The position numbers and the translations under genes were made by a program. From positions 62,001-126,000 of the forward strand of contig NZ_JZRB01000001.1 in the NCBI RefSeq assembly GCF_000964085.1: DNA of 64,000 nucleotides, in the 5' to 3' direction. The stretch is from Luteibacter yeojuensis (lineage in GTDB: Bacteria; Pseudomonadota; Gammaproteobacteria; Xanthomonadales; Rhodanobacteraceae). The notes beneath the pieces are model-generated. The model had not been told where the DNA came from and searched no databases. It saw only the letters and a list, made by a program, of their open reading frames with translations. Below are positions 26,178 to 34,783 of this stretch, in pieces (the stretch's first letter is position 1; each line of letters opens with the position of its first letter).

Positions 26178-27965
26178 ATGATGCTCGCACGCACGTCGTT
26201 ATACCTGGCCCTCGCGGCCAGCGCGCTCGCGGTGCCGGTCGCCCAGGCGGCAACCACCGACATCGCACCGGCCAGCGCCACCAGCGCATCACAGCCGGTC
26301 AAGACCGATCCGCTCTACACCTATCAGTGGCACCTGATGAACTATGGCCAGAAGGCCATCGGTGATACGCGGCCTGTCTCAGGCATCGACCTCAAGATCG
26401 ACAGCCTGCATACGCAGAACGTGCGCGGCAAGGGCGTCAAGGTGGCCGTCGTCGACGATGGCCTGGAGATTCGCCACGCCGACCTCCTCAAGAATGTGGT
26501 CATCGGCGGCTCAAAGAATTTCGTCGACGGCTCGAACGACCCGACGCCCGCCAACACGTCCGATGAGCACGGTACGTCGGTATCCGGCATCATCGGCGCC
26601 GTCGGCTGGAATGGGATCGGTGGCCGCGGCGTGGCGCCCGAGGCGAGCCTCAAGGGCTTCAACTTCCTCTCGTCCGACGTGGATGGCCTGGAGAACGACC
26701 AGGACACGAATATCCGCTACTCGTGGGGTAATGGCCGCGAAGCGAAAGATGCCGAGGTGTTCAACAACAGCTGGGGTTCGGCCGCGTGGTACTACCCCGC
26801 CGTCGATCCGCTCGAGACGGCGTCGTGGGAAAAGTTGATGTCGTCCACGCGCAACGGCAAGGGTGGCGTGTACCTCAAGGCCGCGGGCAACAGCTTCAAG
26901 ACGCTTTCGTTGTTCGGCATCTTCGAACTGTGCGAACAGGATACGCGCGACCTCAACATCGGCTGCTCGCTCGCGAACACCGATTCGCTCAATAACCTGT
27001 TCACCACCATCGTCGTGGCATCGGTGAACGCGAGCGGCAAGCGCGCCTCGTACTCAAGCCCCGGTTCGGCCGTGTGGATCTCCGGCCTGGGCGGTGAGTT
27101 CGGCTTCCAGAAGAAGTACTACCCCGATACCTCGAACATCGTGGACTGGGCCAAGGCCACGTTCTATGACCCGGCCATCGTCACCACCGACCTCACCGGG
27201 TGCGGCGCCGGCGCCAACGCCGATCGCGACGATGGCACGATCGAGAACGCGCTCGATACCAGCGCATCGCCCCTCGACAAGAGCTGCGATTACTGGGGCG
27301 GCATGAACGGCACCTCCGCCGCCACGCCAACGGTCGCTGGTGTTGTCGCGCTGATGCTTGGCGTGAACCCGAACCTCAGCGCGCGCGACGTGAAGCACAT
27401 CCTCGCGCATTCGGCTCGCCAGGTGGATCCGCTGCAGCCGAAGGCCATCTACAAGGGCGCTATCCAGGACCCGGGCTGGATCACCAATGCCGCGGGCCTG
27501 CATTACAGCAACTGGTACGGTTTCGGCCTTGTCGACGCCACGGCCGCCGTCCGCGCGGCAAGCAACTTCCAGTCGCTGCCCGCGCAACACGATACGGGCT
27601 GGCTCACCTCCGCTGACAAGGCCGTCGCCATCGAAGGCGTCGGTTCGCAGGCCAGCAAGCTCACCGTGAACGTCGCCGATAACCTCAAGGTCGAAGGCGT
27701 GCAGCTGGGCTTCACCACCACGCATGAACACCCGCGCCAGCTACGCGTCATCCTTACCTCGCCCAGCGGCACCAAGAGCTACGTGATGCCGGCCTTCTCC
27801 ACCCTCACCGACACGACGGGTGGCTTCGCGGTCGACCTGACCTCGAGCAACGCGTTCCTCGACGAGAAGTCGGCGGGCAACTGGACCCTCCAGGTGCTCG
27901 ACATGGCCGATAGCTCCGCCACGGCGCAGCTGCAGACCTTCAACCTCCGCGTGGTGGGCCACTAA
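26178..27965 (+). CDS. Secreted kexin-like S8 serine protease with C-terminal P domain
   Basis: This 595-residue protein (counting from 26178; ATG 26181 is equally possible because the AGGGGAGC ribosome-binding site sits close) has a signal peptide ending VAQAA. The subtilase catalytic triad is D93 (VAVVDDG), H131 (DEHGTSVSG) and S380 (NGTSAATPTVAG), with the oxyanion N239 in AAGN. The C-terminal 115 residues form a P/Homo-B domain, which makes this the kexin/proprotein-convertase branch, as in Aeromonas ASP. Processing at paired basic residues is inferred from family. The next gene starts two bases after the stop and probably encodes its chaperone. Confidence 0.92.
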   Translation: MMLARTSLYLALAASALAVPVAQAATTDIAPASATSASQPVKTDPLYTYQWHLMNYGQKAIGDTRPVSGIDLKIDSLHTQNVRGKGVKVAVVDDGLEIRHADLLKNVVIGGSKNFVDGSNDPTPANTSDEHGTSVSGIIGAVGWNGIGGRGVAPEASLKGFNFLSSDVDGLENDQDTNIRYSWGNGREAKDAEVFNNSWGSAAWYYPAVDPLETASWEKLMSSTRNGKGGVYLKAAGNSFKTLSLFGIFELCEQDTRDLNIGCSLANTDSLNNLFTTIVVASVNASGKRASYSSPGSAVWISGLGGEFGFQKKYYPDTSNIVDWAKATFYDPAIVTTDLTGCGAGANADRDDGTIENALDTSASPLDKSCDYWGGMNGTSAATPTVAGVVALMLGVNPNLSARDVKHILAHSARQVDPLQPKAIYKGAIQDPGWITNAAGLHYSNWYGFGLVDATAAVRAASNFQSLPAQHDTGWLTSADKAVAIEGVGSQASKLTVNVADNLKVEGVQLGFTTTHEHPRQLRVILTSPSGTKSYVMPAFSTLTDTTGGFAVDLTSSNAFLDEKSAGNWTLQVLDMADSSATAQLQTFNLRVVGH

Positions 27966-27967
27966 TC

Positions 27968-28600
27968 ATGAAGACGAAGATCCTGACCATGACCCTGCTG
28001 GCCGCGCTGGCCGCACCGCTCGCCCAGGCGGCTGACAACACCAGCCTGCTCAGCGTCGCCACCGGTTCGCAGTTCAACGTGGGCAGCACGGCCTTTCGCA
28101 TGGTGCCGGGCGTAGCCCTGCAGAAGAATCCTTCCGCGAGCGAACAGTCGCCGGTGCTGAAGAAGAACGAGGCCACCGCCCGCGCGGCGGCCAGCACGTC
28201 GTCGGATGTGCTTGGCACGGTGGGCCCGTACCAGATCGTGCCAAAGCCGGCGGGCGCGGCCGCGGCCGCCAAGGTGTCGAAAGCCTCGGCCGCCGCGCTA
28301 TCGGTCAATCCCGGCCACGTGGAAGTACAGGAACTGGGTGTGGCCGTGAACACGCGCTCCGGCCAGCCCGTGGCGGTGGCACCACGCCTGAAGGTGTACG
28401 CCGCCAAGGCCAGCGACATCGCCGCGGCGGCGACGCAGGCTGGCGGCACGCTCGTCTACGCCTCCGACACCGACGGCAGCGGCCTCATCCGCTTCGCCTC
28501 GGTGGACGCGGCGCAGGCCGCGCTCGCCAACATCCGCAAGGCACCCGGCGTGCAAGGCGCCAGCGTGGATGTGATCGAGCAGTTCAGGCAGAAGATGTAA
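27968..28600 (+). CDS. Probable external chaperone of the kexin-like protease (ASP-ORF2 type)
   Basis: The product is 210 residues with a signal peptide (MKTKILTMTLLAALAAPLAQAA). The N-terminal part (about 25-100) is low-complexity and Ala/Ser-rich; the C-terminal 100 residues (HVEVQELGVAVNTRSGQPVAV... to QFRQKM) have a compact alpha-beta pattern like a propeptide-type inhibitor fold. In Aeromonas sobria the kexin-like protease ASP needs a small exported protein, ORF2, encoded directly downstream to reach its active form. The two-base spacing and secretion signal here match that arrangement. I inferred the role from context; sequence similarity to ORF2 was not measured. Confidence 0.62.
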   Translation: MKTKILTMTLLAALAAPLAQAADNTSLLSVATGSQFNVGSTAFRMVPGVALQKNPSASEQSPVLKKNEATARAAASTSSDVLGTVGPYQIVPKPAGAAAAAKVSKASAAALSVNPGHVEVQELGVAVNTRSGQPVAVAPRLKVYAAKASDIAAAATQAGGTLVYASDTDGSGLIRFASVDAAQAALANIRKAPGVQGASVDVIEQFRQKM

Positions 28601-28616
28601 CGGCACGGCATGGCGA

Positions 28617-28646
28617 GGGCAGGCGGGGAACCGCCTGCCCTTTTTT
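28617..28646 (+). terminator. Rho-independent terminator after the protease-chaperone pair
   Basis: A perfect 10-bp stem GGGCAGGCGG/CCGCCTGCCC with loop GGAA is followed by six T. It lies 16 bases after the chaperone stop and is the strongest plus-strand terminator in this part of the window. Confidence 0.93.
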
Positions 28647-28741
28647 CGTGCAAAAGGTGAGAAAGGTCTGCGTTGACCTAAGCGGCTTCACGTTCCACGA
28701 TCGCTTCCGAAGAATCAGTCCACGCAAGGTCGAATGACGTG

Positions 28742-28912
28742 ATGCACGAAAGCGAATCCCCTCCTTCGGAGAACGCGAACGACGAGCTCGGTACCGCCAT
28801 CCTTCAACGCATTGAAGCCGTCGGCGCCCACTTGCCTGGTGGTTTCCGTTTCTGCCGCGCCGAGGCGAACGAGCGAAAGGCTGAAGTCGCGCAGCTGCTA
28901 CGGAATTCCTGA
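28742..28912 (+). CDS. Possible 56-residue small protein
   Basis: An ATG-to-TGA frame encodes MHESESPPSENANDELGTAI followed by LQRIEAVGAHLPGG, then an FRFCRAEANERKAEV helix. The composition is natural, with an acidic start and a basic amphipathic second half, unlike the shadow frames around it. The ribosome-binding site is weak (AAGG at about 12 bases). It lies between the terminator of the protease unit and a convergent exported-protein gene. No family is recognised. I list it as possible only. Confidence 0.4.
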   Translation: MHESESPPSENANDELGTAILQRIEAVGAHLPGGFRFCRAEANERKAEVAQLLRNS

Positions 28913-28921
28913 TTCCCCCGA

Positions 28922-29578
28922 TTATTCCGACGGCGGCGCCCGCACCACCGCACCTTCCGACGGCACCCACTGGGATACCAGCGAAAACTGCCGGTGGATG
29001 AAGAACAGTGCGCGGATGTTCGCATTGGCCGTGGCATCCGTCGCCACCATGGTGGCGCCGTCAGCGGAAGGCGTGAAACCGTACGCCAGGTCCATGGCCT
29101 TGATGCGACCCACCATGGGCCCCGTGGCGTGGCGCATGTGCAACTGGAGGTGGCTGACATAGGGCTTGCCATGCCCATCACGCACCACATCGGCCGTGCC
29201 GTCGAACTCCATGTCGTCGTCATCGTCCTGGATCTTCACGCCCTTCGGCTGCTTCGTGCCCTGCGGCACCTTCCGCGTGCGGAAGTGGTAGCGCGAACGG
29301 CCGCCTTCCGACGACACCAGCTCGGCTTTCATGCCGACCACGTCTTTCAGTTCATCGTAGGAGGCGAAGGCTTCGTCCGGCTTCGCCGTGAGGTCGATGC
29401 GCTCGTGCTCGACCTCGGGCTCCTTGCCACCCGAAAGCGTGTTTGTGGAGAGTATGTAGCCGCCAGCCCCTTTCGGCTGCGCGGGCCGCGCCAAGGCCTC
29501 ATCCAGTAGCGCATCGTTAGCCATCACAGGCAGCGCCGGCAGCAGCGCCAGCAGCGCGACGAGTACACGTTCCTTCAT
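28922..29578 (-). CDS. Exported protein of unknown function
   Basis: The product is 218 residues with a signal peptide (MKERVLVALLALLPALPVMA, cleavage after about 21). The mature part is polar, with an Asp run (DDDDDMEFDGTADVVRDG) and the recurring form GKPYVSHLQLHMRHATGPMVG and later ALFFIHRQFSLVSQWVPSEG. It looks like a periplasmic beta-rich protein and resembles in style the other exported unknowns of this window, but I recognise no family. I start at the ATG at 29578, where the signal begins; the longer frame has no such signal. It is convergent with the possible 56-residue gene. Confidence 0.72.
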   Translation of the reverse strand: MKERVLVALLALLPALPVMANDALLDEALARPAQPKGAGGYILSTNTLSGGKEPEVEHERIDLTAKPDEAFASYDELKDVVGMKAELVSSEGGRSRYHFRTRKVPQGTKQPKGVKIQDDDDDMEFDGTADVVRDGHGKPYVSHLQLHMRHATGPMVGRIKAMDLAYGFTPSADGATMVATDATANANIRALFFIHRQFSLVSQWVPSEGAVVRAPPSE

Positions 29579-29717
29579 GGTGAACCCCTTCCCGCACGGC
29601 ATCCCCGCGCCATGGGAGCCACGCTACCGTTTGGCCGCCCATCCATGCGTGGGCCAGAGGTCATAACCGTGGTACGTTCCCCCGGGCAGGGGGACCACGC
29701 ATCGTGAGGGATGGCCA

Positions 29718-31508
29718 ATGGCTGCCACGCTTGGGTTGGGCCGCAATTTATTGCGGGTAATGGCTGCACTCGTTTTGCCTTCGATCGCCCCGCTGGCCGC
29801 CTCCGCGGCCACGGCCCCCGGTTTCACGCCAGGCTCGCCCAACGTCGCCGTAGCCGACCCGGTCGTGCCCCGGCCGCCCGGCCGCGCGTGCGTGGTGCCG
29901 CTGTTCAACGGGTTCCAGTTCACCGATTTCTCGAACCACCCCTATACCTACGCCCCACCCACCGGTTGCGGCCGTGCATGGTCGAAGGTGGTGCTGGAGG
30001 CCGACTTCAACGTCACGGCAGGCCGCCAGTTCGACCGCACCGCCTCGTTCTGGCTGGGCGGCGCCAACATCTACTTCGGCACCACGCAGGAACCCTCGGC
30101 CACGGTGGCGCCCAGCTGGCACGTCGAGCGCGATGTCAGCGACTTCGCCAGCCTGCTGGCCAACCCGCAAACCGGCCAGGCGATCCTGGGCAACATCGTC
30201 GATGGCACGTACACCGGCGTCATCAGCGGCTCGGCGCGCCTGGTCTTCTACCCCGCGAACGTGCTGGCGCCAAAGGTAGATGCCCCCGATGCGGTCTACC
30301 CGCTCTCCGACGGCACGGCCGGCGGCCCGGTGGCACTGAATACCGGCACCGATACGCTCTCGCGCACGTTCACCCTGCCGACGAACGTGGAGCGCGCCTA
30401 CCTCGACGTGTTCGCGCAAGGCCAGGGCGGCGATGAATTCTGGTACTCCTGCGTGCCGAACGACTTCGCTGGCGAACTGCAGAGCTGCGGGGGCGGCTCG
30501 TACCGCGAGACGCAGGTATCGATCGACGGGCAGGCGGCCGGCGTGGCGCCCGTGTACCCGTGGATCTTCACTGGCGGCATCGACCCCTACATGTGGCGCC
30601 CCACGCCGGGCGTGCAAACGCTCAACTTCGTGCCCTACCGCGTCGACCTGACGCCGTTCGCCGCCCTGCTCAACGACGGCGCGCCGCACACCGTGGCGGT
30701 GACCGTCACGGGGGCGAATGGCTACTTCTCGGTCACCGGCAACCTGTTCGTGTACCAGGACCACGGCAAGAAGAAGCTGACCGGGGCGGTGACGACGAAC
30801 ACGCTGCAGGGCCAGGCACCCAACGCCACCATCGGCAGCACGGTGACGGACGTGGATGGCGTGGTCGGCGGCGGTGTCACGACGAAGGCCTCGCGCACGT
30901 TCCGCACCGCGGGCTATGTCGATACCTCGCACGGCCGCATCACCACCGACGTATCGCAAACGGTGACCTTCGCCAACACGCAGGACTTCACCATCGACGC
31001 CACGCAGTACGTGCAGGCGATCGACCAGCGCACCACGGTGGATAGCACGACGAAGACGCGGCAGGGACCGTTCGGCATCGGTACGACCAACACGGTGGCC
31101 TACGACTTCCCGCTGACGGCGAAGTTCGCGTACACGTTCGATACCGACGGCAACATACTCACGTCGCCGAGCCAGGTCACCCAGGGCTTCACGCGGCACT
31201 TCACGAAGAAGCTTGGCGCGCTGACGCTATACCGCAGTGACGTGGACAACCACATCAGCACCAGCGATACGCTGGCTTTCACCAACAACGCGGTGACGGG
31301 CCATTCGAACCAGGCCAGCACGCAGCAATTCCGTTTCAGCGACAACCTGGGCAGCTGCTACGGCCGCGACGTGGTGACCACCACTGGCACGCTCACCTCC
31401 GCGACCGATGGCGCCGGTTGCTCCGGTGGCCGCAACCGCCTGCTGTGGTTCACGCACCCCGACGGCTCGTCGGATACGTCGCGGACGGAAGACCCGGGCA
31501 CGTGGTGA
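29718..31508 (+). CDS. Secreted peptide-N4-asparagine amidase, PNGase A type
   Basis: This 596-residue protein has a signal peptide ending near SAATAPG, then the PNGase A core: RACVVPLFNGFQFTDFSNHPYTYAPP, WSKVVLEADFNVTAGRQFDRTASFWLGGANIYFGTTQEPS and later GTYTGVISGSARLVFYPA. Enzymes of this type remove N-linked glycans from glycoproteins, including core-fucosylated plant glycans. The domain is followed by about 250 residues of repetitive beta-rich sequence (TVTDVDGVVGG, QTVTFANTQDF) that may bind substrate. In a soil or plant-associated bacterium it could release sugars from host glycoproteins. The start codon is ATG with a weak site; the signal peptide fits it. Confidence 0.83.
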   Translation: MAATLGLGRNLLRVMAALVLPSIAPLAASAATAPGFTPGSPNVAVADPVVPRPPGRACVVPLFNGFQFTDFSNHPYTYAPPTGCGRAWSKVVLEADFNVTAGRQFDRTASFWLGGANIYFGTTQEPSATVAPSWHVERDVSDFASLLANPQTGQAILGNIVDGTYTGVISGSARLVFYPANVLAPKVDAPDAVYPLSDGTAGGPVALNTGTDTLSRTFTLPTNVERAYLDVFAQGQGGDEFWYSCVPNDFAGELQSCGGGSYRETQVSIDGQAAGVAPVYPWIFTGGIDPYMWRPTPGVQTLNFVPYRVDLTPFAALLNDGAPHTVAVTVTGANGYFSVTGNLFVYQDHGKKKLTGAVTTNTLQGQAPNATIGSTVTDVDGVVGGGVTTKASRTFRTAGYVDTSHGRITTDVSQTVTFANTQDFTIDATQYVQAIDQRTTVDSTTKTRQGPFGIGTTNTVAYDFPLTAKFAYTFDTDGNILTSPSQVTQGFTRHFTKKLGALTLYRSDVDNHISTSDTLAFTNNAVTGHSNQASTQQFRFSDNLGSCYGRDVVTTTGTLTSATDGAGCSGGRNRLLWFTHPDGSSDTSRTEDPGTW

Positions 31509-31528
31509 CCCGCACGGTGCCGTGAAAA

Positions 31529-31557
31529 AAACCCCGGGGCGTTGCGCCCCGGGGTTT
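31529..31557. terminator. Bidirectional terminator between PNGase A and an exported-protein gene
   Basis: A 13-bp perfect stem AAACCCCGGGGCG/CGCCCCGGGGTTT with loop TTG lies between two convergent genes. On the minus strand it is followed by seven T, so it is strongest for the leftward gene at 31575; on the plus strand only TTT follows. Confidence 0.92.
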
Positions 31558-31574
31558 CCACGATGCGTCGTGGC

Positions 31575-32633
31575 TTAGTTGCTCTCGACGAAGCTGATGT
31601 GCGGCGTGCTGCCGCCCGTCGCCGTGCAGGTACCCAGGGTCAGGTTGTTCTGCTCGTACGTGGTACCGGCGTTGCCCAGGCAGCTCGGTGCCGCGGTGCT
31701 GCCGGAGTTCGGGGCCACGTTCACGGTGACCTTCGAACCGCGGTTGAACGACACCACCGGGTTGTCGCTGCCATTGCCGAAGATGTTGAACTCCGACTGA
31801 TGCCAGATGCGGTTGATGTTGAGCGTGGTGGCGCTCTGGCTCACGCTCTTGGCCGAGCCATTGACCGAGAAGGTCACCGCATCGACGCCGCCCGACGTGG
31901 CCGAGCCCGTGAGGCGGATGGTGCCGATGTTCTTCACCTGCACCAGCGGCACGGTCACCGCGTTGCTGTTGCGGTAGCAGGCCAGCTGATCGGGATAGGA
32001 ATACCAGCCCGAGGGGCAGCCCACGGAGTTGTACTGTGACTGGCTGCCGGCGAAGAACCAGTCCTGGATGAACGCGACGGGCGTACGACCGTTGCTCGCA
32101 TCGCCATCGCTATCGGTGGAGTAGATGAACTGCTCCCACGTCTGGCAAGAGGAATAGCCGAACTGCGAGCACGTGGTGGGGTTGCTGCCGATGTCGGTGT
32201 TGATCTGCAGCGAGTAATCCGCCGTGCCCGTGGTGACGCCGGTCACGGTCGGGAACGTGCCCACGGCCGACTTGGTCAGGCCACTGGTGCGGGCGGCGTA
32301 GTCGCTACCATTGCCCACCGTGAAAACGCTATTGCTGCGCGCGGCGGTGGTCAGCCCGTTGCCATTGGGGTTCGGCGGCACGGAGACGAACGCCGGCGGG
32401 GCCTGGCACTGTTCCGCCTGCCAGCCATTGCTCGGGAACGTGGCGTGGAAACAGCCCTCCACGTTCGGTGCCTGCTCTTTGATCGTGTCGTTCCACGACG
32501 ACACCGCCTGCGCGTGCGCCGCGGCGGCGATATCGAATGATTGCTCCGCCGCCGACGCCATCGTCAGCGAACCAGCACTCATCAACGCTACAAGGATGCC
32601 CGTAGTTACCAAGTACTTCTTCGTAGAAGCCAT
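31575..32633 (-). CDS. Secreted Cys-containing protein, unknown function
   Basis: This 352-residue protein has a signal peptide (about 1-28, SLTMASAAEQ). The mature N-terminus includes VEGCFHATFPSNGWQAEQC, followed by APPAFVSVPPNP. Further Cys occur in TTCSQFGYSSCQTW, GCPSGW, ACYRN, SCLGN and GTCTATGG, enough for several disulfides. Regions after 100 are Ser/Thr/Asn/Gly-rich beta structure, with a segment WEQFIYSTDSDGDASNGRTPVAFIQDWFF. It resembles secreted enzymes or adhesins of environmental Xanthomonadales, but I do not recognise the family. It is convergent with the PNGase A gene and ends with a strong terminator. Confidence 0.78.
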   Translation of the reverse strand: MASTKKYLVTTGILVALMSAGSLTMASAAEQSFDIAAAAHAQAVSSWNDTIKEQAPNVEGCFHATFPSNGWQAEQCQAPPAFVSVPPNPNGNGLTTAARSNSVFTVGNGSDYAARTSGLTKSAVGTFPTVTGVTTGTADYSLQINTDIGSNPTTCSQFGYSSCQTWEQFIYSTDSDGDASNGRTPVAFIQDWFFAGSQSQYNSVGCPSGWYSYPDQLACYRNSNAVTVPLVQVKNIGTIRLTGSATSGGVDAVTFSVNGSAKSVSQSATTLNINRIWHQSEFNIFGNGSDNPVVSFNRGSKVTVNVAPNSGSTAAPSCLGNAGTTYEQNNLTLGTCTATGGSTPHISFVESN

Positions 32634-32725
32634 GCAACTCCCCTTCCTGAAAGGTTGAGTGCGGCCAGCCTCGATTCCCTTACTTGTGTAATAGCACTGA
32701 GAAATTTCTCAAGTAACGATTGGGG

Positions 32726-33376
32726 TCACACTTTGGACGCCGCGTTGCGTTGTGCATCTGCCGCATTGAAGAAGGCGATCTGGTCGCCTTGCGCCTTGAG
32801 AAACGCGGGCCGCGCGGTGATTCGTGCCACATAGGCCTCGCTTGCGGGCCGCGCGCCGAATTCGCGCACTTTGGGAATGCGAAGCACATCGGCCATCAGC
32901 AAGTCGGCGACGGTGAAGCGCCCTGCGGCCAGCCATTCCCTTTCGCTGAGCACGCGTTCCATGTGCTCCAGGCGCTGCGTGAACCAGCCGGTGAGTGCAG
33001 CGTTGTCTTCACCCGAGAGGGAGAAGAACCACCAGGGCACGCTCACCATCTCGATCGAGTTCAATGCGGCCAGCGCCCATTGCATGGTTTCGGCTTCGCC
33101 GCGCGCATCGCGGGGCATCAGGGCTTCGCTCTTGCGCGCGAGGTGGAGAAGGCAGGCGCCGCTTTCGAACAGCTGTACGTCGCCGTCGTCGAGAAAGGGC
33201 ACCTGGCCGAAAGGCTGGCGGCCCAGGTGATTGGTCTGGCGGTCGTCGAAGGCGACGGTCTTCACGGTGTAGGGCAAGCCTGCTTCTTCACACGCCCAGC
33301 GCAGGCGAAGGTCGCGGACGAATCCGCGGGGGCCTTCGGGGACCCAATTCAGAGTCCAAATGGTGAGGTCGGTCAT
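32726..33376 (-). CDS. Glutathione S-transferase family protein
   Basis: This 216-residue protein has the N-terminal thioredoxin-like half (MTDLTIWTLNWVPEGPRGFVRDLRLRWACEEAGLPYTVK) and GQVPFLDDGDVQLFESGACLLHLA, the cis-Pro and Glu-Ser pair that bind glutathione. The helical C-terminal half ends with RFTVADLLMADVLRIPKV, the N-capping box. The usual catalytic Ser/Tyr is not plain (the N-terminus reads NWVPEGPRGFVRD), so substrate and mechanism are open. The ATG at 33376 gives the normal start. Neighbours do not suggest a pathway. Confidence 0.87.
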   Translation of the reverse strand: MTDLTIWTLNWVPEGPRGFVRDLRLRWACEEAGLPYTVKTVAFDDRQTNHLGRQPFGQVPFLDDGDVQLFESGACLLHLARKSEALMPRDARGEAETMQWALAALNSIEMVSVPWWFFSLSGEDNAALTGWFTQRLEHMERVLSEREWLAAGRFTVADLLMADVLRIPKVREFGARPASEAYVARITARPAFLKAQGDQIAFFNAADAQRNAASKV

Positions 33377-33482
33377 TGCATAGCCTCCCTTAGCGGCATC
33401 CATCGTAACCGACCCAGACAACTAGAGTTAGCTTCAAATACTCAAGGATCTGAAGCTGTCATCTGAAAGCAATCCACACGGT

Positions 33483-34127
33483 TTACCGCGTCGCCGCGCG
33501 CGCCTGCGTACCCATTGACGATCCAAAGTGCTGCCTTACTTCGCTAATCGTTAACCTACGCGCCACTGACCGCTTCCGGATGTCAACAACATACCCCGAG
33601 GCTGCACCCATGTCAGCGCAACGAGACACATCGGGGACTTGCTCAACAGCCAGTACTTGCGTACCGCCCTCCAGCCAAGTCACCGCTCCAACGTTAACGG
33701 GTGAACAGTCCGATCCGAGCTTGCTCACCTGACGTATGACGTCGCCGACATCCAGCTGCTCGAAACCTCGCGCTGTTCTTGTAAAGACGAGCGCGTGCCA
33801 CGTGCCACTGGAACCGCCGTCACTGATGTTCACAAATACCCGATCGCCTTGTGGGGACCAAGAAATTTCCACAAGATCAGGACTGCTCACGTAGTCAGGC
33901 AGCTTTCCTATCTGCACTCCGCGCACATCGCGGAACACGTACGCATCACCTGTAAACGCCAGTGAAGCAGCGCGATCGGGTGACACGATTTCAGGATAAT
34001 TCCCGCGCTTGTCCTCACGAAACTGGAGTGCATAGCGAGCCCATACCCCAGAAACTGTGGAAGCTGCGCCAGCAGAAAGAGATTCCGTCGCGAGTATAAC
34101 GGCCAAAACCAGACCAAAGATCTTCAT
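33483..34127 (-). CDS. Exported protein, unknown function, lower GC
   Basis: The product is 214 residues with a signal peptide (MKIFGLVLAVILATESLSAGAA). The body has SGVWARYALQFREDKRGNYPEIVSPDRAASL, then SPDLVEISWSPQGDRVFVNISDGGSSGTW, which looks like WD/beta-propeller-type strands, but no family is recognised. Two Cys (SDCSPV, SRCADMG) may pair. GC content is clearly lower than in neighbouring genes, consistent with recent acquisition. It is one of several small unrecognised genes between the GST gene and tRNA-Gly. Confidence 0.7.
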   Translation of the reverse strand: MKIFGLVLAVILATESLSAGAASTVSGVWARYALQFREDKRGNYPEIVSPDRAASLAFTGDAYVFRDVRGVQIGKLPDYVSSPDLVEISWSPQGDRVFVNISDGGSSGTWHALVFTRTARGFEQLDVGDVIRQVSKLGSDCSPVNVGAVTWLEGGTQVLAVEQVPDVSRCADMGAASGYVVDIRKRSVARRLTISEVRQHFGSSMGTQARAATR

Positions 34128-34270
34128 TTCTGCTCCTCAAATCCTTCTGGGCACGAAAAATCATCAGGCAAATTGCTTATTACAGTGGGCGCTTCCTGGA
34201 TCCCGAACGCGTTAGCCGATTTGCGTTGCCGCCCTTTCTGGAATAGTTCGATATGCGCGGAGAATCCCGT

Positions 34271-34780
34271 TCAGTCGCCCGTCGTGACAACACGGTATGT
34301 CGTCTTCTCAAGCGGCTTGCCAGGCTCCGTCGCTGGTGCGATCGAGCGCCCGGTCACCCGCGCCCGATCAAAGTCCAGGGTGGCGATATAGGCCTCTGAC
34401 GCATCACCACCGTTAAGCGTGAGCGACGATGTCGCGCCGGCCCCCGACACCGTCGCGCTGGTCACGTCGGCGAGGCCCAGATAGGCGCCTTTGGGAACCC
34501 ATATGCGCTCGCCTTGAACGCGGATGTCGATATCGTCGACGAGGGAGCACGGCGCCCGGCTACCCGTGCAGGCGCGAGCGGGCATTTGTGCCAGCCGTGC
34601 CGCGCCTGGCCCATCCAGGGCATGGGCGGTAATCCGGACGACAACGTGTGCACCGCCGACGGTGGCCTCCACGGTCGTCACCCCACTCGCCGCGACATAC
34701 GTCCGCGGTTGATCGCGGGCGAACGCAGGTGACACGAAGGCCCACACCGCCAGGCCGCACATCATGAGCCATTTACTCAT
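34271..34780 (-). CDS. Exported small protein, unknown function
   Basis: The product is 169 residues with a signal peptide (about 1-22, AFVSPAFARDQ). The body begins PRTYVAASGVTTVEATVGGAHVVVRITAHALDGPGAARLAQMPARACTGSRAPCSLVDD. The two Cys in that stretch (about 70-76) could form a disulfide. The remainder is beta-rich with TSSLTLNGGDASEAYIATLDFDRARV. No family is recognised. It ends 143 bases from the previous gene and begins three bases before the stop of the DUF4288-like gene, so the latter two may be co-transcribed. Confidence 0.65.
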   Translation of the reverse strand: MSKWLMMCGLAVWAFVSPAFARDQPRTYVAASGVTTVEATVGGAHVVVRITAHALDGPGAARLAQMPARACTGSRAPCSLVDDIDIRVQGERIWVPKGAYLGLADVTSATVSGAGATSSLTLNGGDASEAYIATLDFDRARVTGRSIAPATEPGKPLEKTTYRVVTTGD

Positions 34781-34783
34781 TGG

